Counted from the first letter of the stretch, positions 1 to 7,339 are shown. The stretch is 11,581 nucleotides of DNA from Deltaproteobacteria bacterium (GCA_005879205.1 VBLD01000092.1:1-11581); one strand, 5' to 3'. The notes: generated by a model not told the origin, from the sequence alone. Program-made: numbers and translations.

Positions 1-367
1 CGATCGTGTCGGTGGTGAGGACGCCGAACGCCACCGGGACGTCGTGCCGACGGGCAACCTCCGCAATGCCGCGCGCCGCCTCGCCGGCCACGTACTCGAA
101 GTGCGGGGTCTCCCCGCGCACCACCGCGCCGAGACAGACGAGCGCGTCGTAGCGCCCCATCGCAGCCATCCGTTCGGCGCAGAGCGGCAGCTCGAAGGCG
201 CCAGGCACCACCGCGACGTCGATCGCGTCGTCGGCCACGCCGTGATGGGCGAGCGCCTCCAGCGCACCCGCGAGCAGGCGGTCGGTCACGGCCTGGTTGA
301 AGCGCGCGAGCGCGATGCCGATGCGGAGCCCGTCGCCACTCGGTTCGGCCTGCAGGGTGCGGGGCAC
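1..367 (-). CDS. ribH: 6,7-dimethyl-8-ribityllumazine synthase (RibH), C-terminus cut by window edge
   Basis: Condenses 5-amino-6-ribitylamino-uracil with 3,4-dihydroxy-2-butanone 4-phosphate to lumazine, the penultimate step of riboflavin synthesis; the family forms cytosolic pentamers or icosahedral capsids. 122 codons are visible. Recognisable in order are the substrate-binding FN (residues 23-24), VPGAFELP (54-61), GAVVRGETPHFEYV (80-93, with the probable catalytic His at 89) and VPVAFGVLTTDT near the edge. Family members are about 155 residues, so roughly the last 30 lie outside the window. The start is uncertain: no ATG fits, and the GTG at 367 puts the first core strand (RIGIALARFN) about 15 residues in, as is usual. 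No clear ribosome binding site is visible. It begins 22 bases after the ribBA stop, so it is probably the next gene of the same transcript. Confidence 0.93.
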   Translation of the reverse strand, partial: MPRTLQAEPSGDGLRIGIALARFNQAVTDRLLAGALEALAHHGVADDAIDVAVVPGAFELPLCAERMAAMGRYDALVCLGAVVRGETPHFEYVAGEAARGIAEVARRHDVPVAFGVLTTDTI

Positions 368-389
368 GGCAAGTCTGCCGGGGGGCAGT

Positions 390-1664
390 TCAGGCGCTCC
401 GCGTGAGCCCGGACAACAGGTGGCCGAGCTTCGCCTGCTTCGTCCGGAGGTAGTCGATGTTGCCGGAATGCGGCACTACCTCGAGCGGCGCGCGCGCCAC
501 CACGTCGACCCCGTAGGTCTCGAGCCCGACGATCTTCTGCGGGTTGTTCGTGAGCAGTCGCACATGCCGGATGCCGAGGTCGCGGAGGATCTGCGCACCG
601 ATGCCGTAGTCGCGGAGGTCTTCCTTGAAGCCGAGCTCGAGGTTCGCCTCCACGGTGTCGCGGCCCTGATCCTGGAGAGCGTACGCGCGGATCTTGTTGG
701 CGAGACCGATGCCGCGCCCCTCCTGGTGGAGGTAGACGACGACGCCCCGACCGGCGAGCGTGATCTGCTCGAGCGCCTGGCCGAGCTGATCGCCGCAATC
801 GCAGCGCTCGGACCCGAACACGTCTCCGGTCAGGCACTCGGAGTGCAGGCGAACCAGGACGTCCCCCTCGCCCTGCACGTCGCCGAGCACGAGGGCCATG
901 TGCTGATGGCGGTCGATCGTGTTGTCGTACACGATGGCCCGGAAGGTCGGGCCCGCGCGCGTCGGGAGCAGCGCCTCAGCGACGCGGCGCACGAGGCTGT
1001 CCGAGCGCAGCCGCATCTGGATCACGTCGGTCACCGTGACCCGAGGCAGCGCGTGGTCGGCGGCGAGCGCGTCGAGCTCCGCAGGCGTGGCGAGGTTGCC
1101 GTCGCGACCGAGGACGGCGCAGAGACCCGCGGAGGCGCCCAGGCCGGCCAGACGCGACAGATCGCTCGCCGCCTCCGGAAGCGCGGCGCGCACCAGGACG
1201 CCGCCCGGCGCCCCTTCGATCGTCGTCACGTGGCCGGGCATCACCAGGTTCGCCGGCGTCGCGTCGTCGGCCACTGCCGCGCGCACGGTCGTCGCCCGGT
1301 CGGCGGCGCTGATCCCGGTCGACACGCCGTGCCGCGCCTCGATCGACGCCCCGTACGCGGGGAGCGGCCGGGTCGGGTCGGTCGGCATCACGGGGATGCC
1401 GAGTTGCCGCATCCGCTCGCGCGTGAGCACGAGGCAGACGAGACCCCGTGCGTGCGTCACCATGAAGTTGACCACCTCGGGCGTGACGCGGGCCGCGCTG
1501 CACGCCACGACGGCCTCGGGCGGCTCGCTCGCGCTGTCGACGACGAGCACCAGCCCACCGGCACGCAGCTGCTCGAGACACTCCGGGGTGCGATTCGACG
1601 CGCCCACGCGCGCACAGTACCGCGCGGCCTCCCCCGAGGCAAAGGGGTTTCTGCCCGCGATCAC
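390..1664 (-). CDS. ribBA: RibBA-type protein: intact GTP cyclohydrolase II joined to a degenerate DHBP synthase domain
   Basis: The C-terminal half (about residues 240-410) is GTP cyclohydrolase II, the first step of riboflavin synthesis. It has the zinc ligands C-x10-C-x-C (Cys277, 288, 290), YLHQEGRGIGL, DYGIGAQIL and TNNPQK. The N-terminal half (about 25-215) has the DHBP synthase fold, with TPEVVNFM, GLVCL, TGISAADRATTVRAA, PGHV and GGVL. Its active-site loop, normally DDEDRENEGD, reads DSASEPPEAV (43-52), and the normal GHTEA reads ALPEA (161-165). By family knowledge these changes should remove DHBP synthase activity. I chose the GTG at 1664 because it overlaps the ribD stop as GTGA, as ribD overlaps nrdR; GTG at 1607 (405 residues) is an alternative with a more typical N-terminal length. 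The same frame stays open upstream through ribD, but that stretch is an out-of-frame shadow. The GCHII call is firm; loss of the other activity is inference. Confidence 0.93.
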   Translation of the reverse strand: MIAGRNPFASGEAARYCARVGASNRTPECLEQLRAGGLVLVVDSASEPPEAVVACSAARVTPEVVNFMVTHARGLVCLVLTRERMRQLGIPVMPTDPTRPLPAYGASIEARHGVSTGISAADRATTVRAAVADDATPANLVMPGHVTTIEGAPGGVLVRAALPEAASDLSRLAGLGASAGLCAVLGRDGNLATPAELDALAADHALPRVTVTDVIQMRLRSDSLVRRVAEALLPTRAGPTFRAIVYDNTIDRHQHMALVLGDVQGEGDVLVRLHSECLTGDVFGSERCDCGDQLGQALEQITLAGRGVVVYLHQEGRGIGLANKIRAYALQDQGRDTVEANLELGFKEDLRDYGIGAQILRDLGIRHVRLLTNNPQKIVGLETYGVDVVARAPLEVVPHSGNIDYLRTKQAKLGHLLSGLTRSA

Positions 1665-2803
1665 GGCCGTCGCCGCAGGCGCCCCTCGACGACCAGATCC
1701 CGTCCCGCGCGCCCGACCGCCACCGCGTCGACCCGGAAGGCGTCCGCCACGCGTCGCAGGCCGAGCGGGGCGACCGCGGGCACCCCGTCGCCAGCTAGCA
1801 AGAGCGGCGCCACGAAGAGCACGAGCCGGTCGACCACGCCGGCCGCCAGCACCTGCGCGGCGACGGTGGCTCCCCCCTCGACGAGCACCGTGGTGAGGCC
1901 CCGCTTCCCGAGCGTCCGCATGATCGCCGCGAAGGGGATACGCCCGCTGCGGGCCGGCTCGAGGATCACCTCGACGCCGCGGCGGCGCAGCGCTTCGACC
2001 CGCGCCGGCGTCGCCCGGGTAGGCGCCACGACCCAGGTCGGCGGCCCACCCGGCGTCAGGATGCGCGCGCCGCGCGGCAGCTCGAGCCGGCGGCCCGCGA
2101 CCACGATGCGAACGGGGTTGCGACCACCCTTGAGCCGGCAGGTGAGCCGCGGATCGTCCGCCCGCACCGTACCCGCGCCGACCAGCACGGCGTCGGAGAT
2201 GTCCCGCAATGCGTGCGCGAGTCGCCGCGCCGCCGGCCCGGTGATCCATTCGGGACCCGATCGTCGCTGCGACCCGCCGGCCGGCGCGATCCGGCCGTCG
2301 AGCGTCGTCGCGAGCTTCAGCGTGACCAGCGGGCGGCCGCGCAGCACCCGGGAGCGGTAGCCAGCGGTCAGAAGGCCTGCCTCCGCCGCACCCACGCCCA
2401 AGACGACGGGGATACCGGCGCGTCTCAGGCGCGCGAGGCCGCGTCCCCGGACCCGGGGGTCGGGGTCCGCGATCGCCACCACGACGCGCTCGAGCCCGAG
2501 CGGCAGGAGGGCATCGATGCAAGGGGGGGTGCGCCCGTGGTGCACGCACGGCTCGAGCGTCACGTAGAGCACCGCGCCCGCCGCGCGCCCACCTGCGGCG
2601 CGAAGCGCCTCGATCTCGGCGTGCGGCGCGCCAGCGCGCGTGTGGAAGCCTTCGCCGACCACCCGCCCGCGGCGTACGAAGAGGGCACCAACGGGCGGAT
2701 TGGGAAAAGTCCGCCCGAGCCCTCGGGCGGCGAGCGCGAGCGCGCGCGCCATGAAGCGGGAGTCGGCCGCGGTGGGGCCGCCGGCCGCGCGCCTGGACGT
2801 CAC
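1661..2803 (-). CDS. ribD: Bifunctional diaminohydroxyphosphoribosylaminopyrimidine deaminase / 5-amino-6-(5-phosphoribosylamino)uracil reductase (RibD)
   Basis: Carries out the second and third steps of riboflavin synthesis in the cytosol: deamination of the GTP cyclohydrolase II product, then NADPH-dependent reduction of the ribose side chain. 380 residues, normal for the fused form. The N-terminal deaminase domain shows MARAL, PNPPVGA, HAE (His61 zinc ligand, Glu63 catalytic) and PCVHHGRTPPC (Cys86 and Cys95 zinc ligands). The reductase domain begins near residue 158 with the LKLATTLDG segment, followed by WITG, VGAGTVRADDPRLT and a late LVEGG. The start is a GTG whose GTGA overlaps the nrdR stop by 4 bases, implying translational coupling. 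Its stop overlaps the ribBA GTG in the same way, leaving no room for the riboflavin synthase gene ribE that often sits between these two genes. Confidence 0.95.
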   Translation of the reverse strand: MTSRRAAGGPTAADSRFMARALALAARGLGRTFPNPPVGALFVRRGRVVGEGFHTRAGAPHAEIEALRAAGGRAAGAVLYVTLEPCVHHGRTPPCIDALLPLGLERVVVAIADPDPRVRGRGLARLRRAGIPVVLGVGAAEAGLLTAGYRSRVLRGRPLVTLKLATTLDGRIAPAGGSQRRSGPEWITGPAARRLAHALRDISDAVLVGAGTVRADDPRLTCRLKGGRNPVRIVVAGRRLELPRGARILTPGGPPTWVVAPTRATPARVEALRRRGVEVILEPARSGRIPFAAIMRTLGKRGLTTVLVEGGATVAAQVLAAGVVDRLVLFVAPLLLAGDGVPAVAPLGLRRVADAFRVDAVAVGRAGRDLVVEGRLRRRP

Positions 2804-3309
2804 GCGCTGCGGCGCCGTGCGCTGCGCGTCGCACGCCGGCGGCGCGGCGTCTGGCGTCGCTCCGCGATCAGATCTTCGAGCTCGCGCATGAACTCGTGGA
2901 CGTCGCGGAACGACCGGTACACGGAGGCGAAGCGAACGTAGGCCACGGCATCGAGCGCGTGCAGCTCCCGCATGACGGCCTCGCCGATCTCGCGGCTCTT
3001 GAGCTCCCGCTCGCCGCGCTCCTGGAGCTGACGCTCGATCTTGTCGACCAGGGTCTCGATGGCGTCGACCGAGATCGGACGCTTCTCGCAGGCGCGCTTC
3101 AAGCCGTTCACGATCTTCTGGCGGTCGAACGGCTCCCGCCGGCCATCCTTCTTGACGACCATCGGCAGCACCTCGTCGACCCGCTCGTAGGTGGTGAAGC
3201 GGCGCGCGCAGCCGCCGCAGTGGCGGCGCCGGCGGATGACGTCGCCCTCCTTGGCGAGACGCGAGTCCACGACCCGGTTCTCCAGGCCCTGACAGAAGGG
3301 ACAGCGCAT
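2800..3309 (-). CDS. nrdR: Transcriptional repressor NrdR
   Basis: Nucleotide-sensing repressor of ribonucleotide reductase genes; in this family ATP/dATP binding changes oligomeric state and DNA binding. 169 residues. The N-terminal zinc ribbon has Cys3, Cys6, Cys31 and Cys34 (CPFC and CGGC) with an Arg-rich stretch (RRRRH) before the second pair and RRFTTYE after it. The ATP-cone domain follows from about residue 48 (VVKKDGRREPFDRQKI, ending near YVRFASVYRSF). The last 20 residues are a basic, low-complexity Arg/Ala tail beyond the usual family end of about 150-155. The ATG lies 9 bases after the glyA stop. No ribonucleotide reductase gene or NrdR box was seen in the window, so its targets lie elsewhere. 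Confidence 0.96.
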   Translation of the reverse strand: MRCPFCQGLENRVVDSRLAKEGDVIRRRRHCGGCARRFTTYERVDEVLPMVVKKDGRREPFDRQKIVNGLKRACEKRPISVDAIETLVDKIERQLQERGERELKSREIGEAVMRELHALDAVAYVRFASVYRSFRDVHEFMRELEDLIAERRQTPRRRRATRSARRRSA

Positions 3310-3318
3310 CGCCGGTGG

Positions 3319-4569
3319 TCAGGCGCCTCGGCCGGGGTAGATCGGGAAACGGGCACAGAGGTCGCGCACTTCCGCGCCGAGGGCGAGGAGCGCCCGCTCG
3401 TCGCCCACGTGCTCCAGGGCCCGCCGGATCAGCTCGGCGATCAGGTCCATTTCCGCCTCGCGCATGCCGCGCGTCGTGACCGCGGGCGTCCCGATGCGGA
3501 TGCCGCTGGTAACGAAGGGAGGACGCGGATCGAACGGCACGGCGTTCTTGTTCACCGTGATCCGGGCCGCGTCGAGCGTCTCCTGCGCCACCTTGCCGGA
3601 CAGCTCCGTGCCGCGGAGATCGACGAGCAGCAGATGGTTGTCAGTGCCGCCCGTGGCGAGACGAAAGCCGCGGCGCACGAGACCGTCGCCGAGCACGCGG
3701 GCGTTGGCCACCACCTGTCGCTGGTAGGCGCGGAACTCGGGCGACGCCGCCTCCTTCAGCGCCACCGCCTTGGCGGCGATGACGTGCATCAGCGGACCGC
3801 CCTGGTTGCCCGGGAACACCGAGGCGTTGATCGCCTTCGCGTGGGCCTCGCGGAACAGGATCATGCCGCCCCGCGGCCCGCGCAGCGTCTTGTGGGTCGT
3901 CGTGGTGACGAACTCGCAGTGCGGCACGGGCGACGGATGGATGCCGGCCGCGACGAGACCCGCGAAGTGCGCCATGTCCGCCATGACCGTGGCCCCGACC
4001 TCGTCTGCGGCCGCCCGGAACGGGGCAAAGTCGATCGCCCGCGGGTACGCCGAATGGCCGACGACGATCATCTTCGGCCGCTCGCGCCGGGCCAGGTCGC
4101 GCACCTGGTCGAGGTCGAGGCGCCCGTCGGACTCGCGCACCCCGTAGGGCACCACGCGGAAGAAGCGCCCCGAGAAGTTGACCGGGCTACCGTGTGTCAG
4201 GTGGCCGCCATGGGAGAGGTTCATGGCGAGGATCGTGTCGCCCGGCTCGAGCTCGGCGAAGTAGACACACATGTTCGCCTGGGCACCCGAGTGGGGCTGC
4301 ACGTTCGCACCCTCGGCGCCGAAGAGTGCGCGGGCGCGGTCGATCGCGAGCTGCTCGACCTGGTCGACGAACTCGCAGCCGCCGTAATAGCGCCTGCCGG
4401 GTAGCCCCTCGGCGTACTTGTTGGTGAGGACCGAGCCCTGCGCCTCGAGCACCGCCTCGCTCACGACGTTCTCCGACGCGATCAGCTCGAGGTTGTACTG
4501 CTGCCGTTCGGTCTCGCGACGGACGGCCGCGAAGATCTCCGGATCGATCCGTTCGAGCGCGCCGGGCAT
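3319..4569 (-). CDS. glyA: Serine hydroxymethyltransferase (GlyA)
   Basis: PLP enzyme of the cytosol that interconverts serine and glycine and loads tetrahydrofolate with a one-carbon unit. 416 residues, full length. Visible landmarks are NLELIASENVVS near the N-terminus, YAEGLPGRRYYGG (substrate and cofactor region), SGAQAN (94-99), LSHGGHLTHG, the DMAHFAGL segment with the cofactor-contacting Asp and His, and TTTTHKTLRGPRGG, where Lys227 should form the Schiff base with PLP. FPGNQGGPLMHVIAAKAVA follows. The ATG is 9 bases downstream of the acpP stop, with GGATAGG just ahead of it. No missing catalytic residue is seen. In the Geobacter-like version of this cluster fabF and rpiB lie between acpP and glyA; here they are absent. 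Confidence 0.97.
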   Translation of the reverse strand: MPGALERIDPEIFAAVRRETERQQYNLELIASENVVSEAVLEAQGSVLTNKYAEGLPGRRYYGGCEFVDQVEQLAIDRARALFGAEGANVQPHSGAQANMCVYFAELEPGDTILAMNLSHGGHLTHGSPVNFSGRFFRVVPYGVRESDGRLDLDQVRDLARRERPKMIVVGHSAYPRAIDFAPFRAAADEVGATVMADMAHFAGLVAAGIHPSPVPHCEFVTTTTHKTLRGPRGGMILFREAHAKAINASVFPGNQGGPLMHVIAAKAVALKEAASPEFRAYQRQVVANARVLGDGLVRRGFRLATGGTDNHLLLVDLRGTELSGKVAQETLDAARITVNKNAVPFDPRPPFVTSGIRIGTPAVTTRGMREAEMDLIAELIRRALEHVGDERALLALGAEVRDLCARFPIYPGRGA

Positions 4570-4578
4570 CCTATCCGT

Positions 4579-4815
4579 CTACTTGTGGCTCTCGATGTAG
4601 TTCACAACGTCCCGCACGGTGCGGATCTTCTCCGCCTCCTCGTCCGAGATCTCCATGTCGTACTCTTCCTCGAGCGCCATCACCAGCTCGACGATGTCGA
4701 GGGAATCGGCGCCCAGGTCCTCGATGAAGGACGCCTCGGGCGTGACCTCTTCCTCGCTCACGCCGAGCTGCTCACAGATGATCTCCTTCACCTTCTGCTC
4801 CACGCTCGCTGCCAT
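4579..4815 (-). CDS. acpP: Acyl carrier protein (AcpP)
   Basis: Small acidic cytosolic carrier of growing acyl chains for fatty acid and lipid A synthesis. 78 residues, the canonical length. The phosphopantetheine attachment site is the Ser of GADSLD (Ser38), and helix II carries the acidic VELVMALEEEYDMEI stretch recognised by FAS enzymes. The ATG at 4815 is preceded by a strong AGGAGG ribosome binding site, the best in the cluster, fitting a highly expressed protein. It follows fabG by 42 bases and precedes glyA. Its neighbours FabD and FabG act directly on this carrier. Confidence 0.98.
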   Translation of the reverse strand: MAASVEQKVKEIICEQLGVSEEEVTPEASFIEDLGADSLDIVELVMALEEEYDMEISDEEAEKIRTVRDVVNYIESHK

Positions 4816-4835
4816 CGTGCTCCTCCTGACCTGCC
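4816..4835 (-). promoter_or_regulatory. Strong ribosome binding site of acpP
   Basis: On the minus strand the bases before the acpP ATG read TCAGGAGGAGCACG, a full AGGAGG about 7 bases from the start codon. It fixes the start of acpP and is stronger than the sites of the neighbouring genes. Confidence 0.8.
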
Positions 4836-4857
4836 TCTCGCGCCCGGGCCGCCCGCG

Positions 4858-5607
4858 TCACATGTAGAGGCCACCGTTCACGTCGAGGACGTGGCCGGTG
4901 ATGTACCCCGCGCCCGGTGAAGCGAGAAAGGCGACCGCCGCGGCGATCTCGTCGGCGGCGGCCATGCGTCCCGCCGGGATGACGCTCGTGTAGAAGCTCT
5001 TCTGCTCGTCGCTCAGCGTTCCGACCATGTCGGTCTCGACGAACCCGGGTGCGACGGCGTTGACGGTGATGCCGCGGCCGGCGACCTCGCGGGCGAGTGA
5101 CTTCGTGAGACCGATCACCCCGGCCTTGGCGGCCGCGTAGGCGGTCTGCCCCGCATTCCCCATTTCGGCAACGACCGAGGTGAGATTGACGATGCGCCCG
5201 TAGCGCGCGCGGACCATCGGCCGGAGCGCCGCCCGCGTGCAGTGAAAGACGCCCGTCAGGTTGACCCGCAGGGTGCGCTCCCAGTCTTCTGCCTTGAGAC
5301 GCAGGAGCAGGGCGTCGACCGCCAATCCCGCATTGTTCACGAGGATATCAATTCTACCTCGTTGGTCAACGACGTTTTGCATCGCGTGGTGCACGGCCTC
5401 CGCGTCGCCCACGTCGAAGCGCATCGCGGCGGCGGTTCCCCCTCGCGCGGCGATCAGCCGTACGGTCTCCTCGGCGGCCGCGTCGTTGGTGAGATAGTTC
5501 ACCACGACCTCGGCTCCGGCCGCAGCGAGCGTGAGCGCCGACGCCCGCCCGATGCCGCGCGACGCCCCGGTCACCACCGCGAGCTGGCGGTCGAGGGCGC
5601 CGCTCAC
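4858..5607 (-). CDS. fabG: 3-oxoacyl-[acyl-carrier-protein] reductase (FabG)
   Basis: NADPH-dependent short-chain dehydrogenase/reductase that reduces 3-oxoacyl-ACP in the elongation cycle. 249 residues from the GTG at 5607. It shows the cofactor loop TGASRGIG (13-20), NNAG (91-94), the catalytic tetrad Asn116, Ser144, Tyr157 (YAAAK) and Lys161, then PGFVETDM and a C-terminal GGLYM. The frame remains open upstream to 5748, but that extension overlaps fabD and resembles no FabG N-terminus. The GTG start places TGASRGIG at the usual distance and lies 7 bases after the fabD stop, with GAGG in between. It is followed by acpP, the carrier of its substrate. Confidence 0.95.
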   Translation of the reverse strand: MSGALDRQLAVVTGASRGIGRASALTLAAAGAEVVVNYLTNDAAAEETVRLIAARGGTAAAMRFDVGDAEAVHHAMQNVVDQRGRIDILVNNAGLAVDALLLRLKAEDWERTLRVNLTGVFHCTRAALRPMVRARYGRIVNLTSVVAEMGNAGQTAYAAAKAGVIGLTKSLAREVAGRGITVNAVAPGFVETDMVGTLSDEQKSFYTSVIPAGRMAAADEIAAAVAFLASPGAGYITGHVLDVNGGLYM

Positions 5608-5614
5608 ACCGTCC

Positions 5615-6550
5615 TCACGCGAGCAGCTCCCGGGCCCGCGCGATGCCGTCGAGGTCTCCGACCGGCACGCCAACCAGGGTCGGCTCGATCCGCCTCGTGA
5701 GTCCGCAGAGCACGCGCCCCGGGCCGACCTCGAGCGCGAGCCTCGCACCGAAGCGCACGAGCGCGCGAACCGTCTCCTCCCACCGGACGGGCGTCGTCAG
5801 CTGCCGCACGAGCAGCGAGGGCAGCTCGGCCGCACTCGTCACCACGCGCGCCTCGACGATCGTCACGACCGGGACCGCGGGCGTGCGAAACGACACGGGC
5901 GAGAGAAACCGCTCGAGCCCGGCAGCGGCCGGCGCCATCAACGCGCAGTGAAACGGTGCGCTCACTGGGAGACGCTGGACCCGGGCCCGCTTCGCCGTCG
6001 CGCGGTCGGCGAGACGCTCCACCGCCCGCGTGTGACCCGCAACCACGATCTGCCCCCCGCCGTTCAGGTTGGCGGGGGCGAGCACGTCGCTGCCGGCCAC
6101 CTCGGCACAGAGCGACGCCACGGCGTCTGCCTCGAGCCCGAGCACGGCCGCCATCGCCCCCTCGCCCGCAGGGACTGCCTCCTGCATCAGCCGGCCGCGC
6201 TCGCGCACCGCGCGCACGGCGTCGCCGAAGTCGAGGGCATCTGCCGCGACCAGTGCCGACCACTCGCCGAGGCTGTGCCCGCAGACGGCCGCCGGCGAGA
6301 GCCGGGTGGTCTCGAGGAGCACCCGATAGACGCAGACGCTCACCGTGAGGATCGCGGGCTGCGCGTTTTCGGTGAGCTGGAGCACGGCCTCGGGCCCGTC
6401 GAAGCACAGGCGCGAGAGCGGGACGTCGAGCCGCTCGTCGGCTTCCTCGAACGTGCGACGCGCGACCGGAAAGCTCTCCACGAGATCGCGTCCCATGCCG
6501 ACCCGCTGCGATCCCTGCCCCGGAAAGAGGCAGACGGCGGGCCCCGCCAT
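5615..6550 (-). CDS. fabD: Malonyl-CoA:ACP transacylase (FabD)
   Basis: Transfers malonyl from CoA to ACP, supplying the extender unit for fatty acid synthesis. 311 residues from the ATG at 6550; a TTG directly before it is not needed. Landmarks are GQGSQ (11-15), the nucleophile elbow GHSLGE with Ser93, Arg118 in the RGRLMQEA segment that should bind the malonyl carboxylate, and His201 in VSAPFHC completing the Ser-His dyad. GHSLGEW replaces the commoner GHSLGEY, a mild change. It starts 36 bases after rpmF; plsX and fabH, which commonly lie in that position, are absent. A G-rich stretch (GGGGGCGG) about 5 bases before the ATG may act as its ribosome binding site. Confidence 0.96.
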   Translation of the reverse strand: MAGPAVCLFPGQGSQRVGMGRDLVESFPVARRTFEEADERLDVPLSRLCFDGPEAVLQLTENAQPAILTVSVCVYRVLLETTRLSPAAVCGHSLGEWSALVAADALDFGDAVRAVRERGRLMQEAVPAGEGAMAAVLGLEADAVASLCAEVAGSDVLAPANLNGGGQIVVAGHTRAVERLADRATAKRARVQRLPVSAPFHCALMAPAAAGLERFLSPVSFRTPAVPVVTIVEARVVTSAAELPSLLVRQLTTPVRWEETVRALVRFGARLALEVGPGRVLCGLTRRIEPTLVGVPVGDLDGIARARELLA

Positions 6551-6586
6551 CAAACCGCCCCCGGGGGTGCCGCGCTCACCCTGACC

Positions 6587-6769
6587 CTAGCCTTCCTCGA
6601 CCTCGACCACCTTGCGGCCGCGGTACGTGCCGCAATGCGGGCAGGCCCGGTGGCGCTGCGTCGGCTCGCCGCACTGGGGGCAGGCAATCACGTGCGGGGC
6701 CTCGAGCGCGTCATGCGCGCGCCGCTTGTCTCGCTTCGTCACCGAGGTACGGCGCTTGGGGACGGCCAT
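6587..6769 (-). CDS. rpmF: 50S ribosomal protein L32 (RpmF), zinc-binding form
   Basis: Small basic protein of the large ribosomal subunit. 60 residues, beginning MAVPKRRTS as is typical. Two CxxC pairs (Cys30/33 and Cys43/46) mark it as the zinc-containing, C-plus form; in bacteria holding a second copy, the zinc-free paralogue often takes over under zinc limitation. The ATG is preceded by AGGAGGAG on the minus strand. It follows yceD with a 24-base gap, the near-universal yceD-rpmF pairing. Confidence 0.97.
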   Translation of the reverse strand: MAVPKRRTSVTKRDKRRAHDALEAPHVIACPQCGEPTQRHRACPHCGTYRGRKVVEVEEG

Positions 6770-6793
6770 CGGGTCTCCTCCTCTTGCGGCGGC

Positions 6794-7306
6794 CTACTTG
6801 GCTCGCGGATGCAGGACGGGCTCGGCGGCCTGGGCGCATCCGCACGGGCCCTGGTTCAGGTTCGCGCCGCAGCGCGTGCACAGTCCCCGGCAGCCCTCGC
6901 CGCACAGCGGGCGCGTCGGCAGCGCGAGGATCGTCTCCTCGTAGACGAGGGGCGTCAGGTCCACCTCTTCGCCCGTGTAGGTACTGAGCTCGAGCTCCTC
7001 GGCGGAAAGCTGCCCCGCGGCGACACCCGCCGCGGCGCGCGGGGTGAGCACGACGGCGAATCGGCGGTCGAGCGGAAACGGGTATTCTTCGAGGCAGCGC
7101 GCGCAGCTTCCGACCACCTCGCTGCGCACGGTGCCCTGGAAGAAGAGATCCAGACCGGCGCGATAAAACTCCACCTCCACCGCCATTCCTCGTCCCACCT
7201 GGAAGTCCCGGACGCCGCGGGCGAGCCGCTGGTTCAGCTCCTCCACTTCCTCGATGTACCCGAGATGCTGCGGTGTGGCCTTGATGTCGCTGATGGCGAT
7301 CTTCAT
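6794..7306 (-). CDS. yceD: DUF177 / YceD family protein
   Basis: 170 residues from the ATG at 7306. YceD-family proteins are conserved next to rpmF and have been linked to 23S rRNA and ribosome assembly. It has SCARCLE (Cys68, Cys71), the DUF177 core (EVDLTPLVYEETILALP, around 114-130) and a C-terminal cysteine-rich segment with Cys135, 139, 143, 146, 155 and 157 that may bind metal (GLCTRCG). The frame is open upstream to 7498, but that stretch overlaps the end of lpxD, reads as Arg-rich shadow sequence and lies upstream of a likely promoter, so I placed the start at 7306. There is no obvious ribosome binding site. First gene of the ten-gene minus-strand block. Confidence 0.92.
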   Translation of the reverse strand: MKIAISDIKATPQHLGYIEEVEELNQRLARGVRDFQVGRGMAVEVEFYRAGLDLFFQGTVRSEVVGSCARCLEEYPFPLDRRFAVVLTPRAAAGVAAGQLSAEELELSTYTGEEVDLTPLVYEETILALPTRPLCGEGCRGLCTRCGANLNQGPCGCAQAAEPVLHPRAK

Positions 7307-7315
7307 GGCTTGGCG

Positions 7316-7339
7316 GCCGAAGTCACTGCCGAAGTCACT
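7316..7339. repeat. Two perfect tandem copies of a 12-base unit
   Basis: The unit GCCGAAGTCACT occurs at 7316-7327 and again at 7328-7339 with no gap. The pair covers the predicted transcription start and 5' leader of yceD and touches the predicted -10 box. Whether it is an operator or a chance duplication cannot be told from sequence. Confidence 0.6.

Noticed and set aside
297..2360. 687-codon plus-strand frame opposite ribH, ribBA and ribD
   Set aside because: It lies antisense to three clear enzymes and its composition (Arg, Ala, His) is that of a high-GC shadow frame with no domain resemblance.
390..2834. One long minus-strand reading frame that could suggest an 814-residue RibD-RibBA fusion
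   Set aside because: Upstream of about 1664 this frame encodes Arg/Ala-rich shadow sequence; RibD is in a different frame (1661-2803) with a proper stop. The two are separate overlapping genes.
1..3309. FMN riboswitch ahead of the riboflavin genes
   Set aside because: There is no untranslated space: nrdR, ribD and ribBA overlap, and the only other gap (ribBA to ribH, 22 bases) is far too short.
2896..4404. 502-codon plus-strand frame opposite nrdR and glyA
   Set aside because: Antisense shadow of conserved genes; no recognisable motif.
5608..5748. N-terminal extension of FabG
   Set aside because: It overlaps the end of fabD, is Ser/Arg-rich and is unlike any FabG N-terminus; the GTG at 5607 fits the family.
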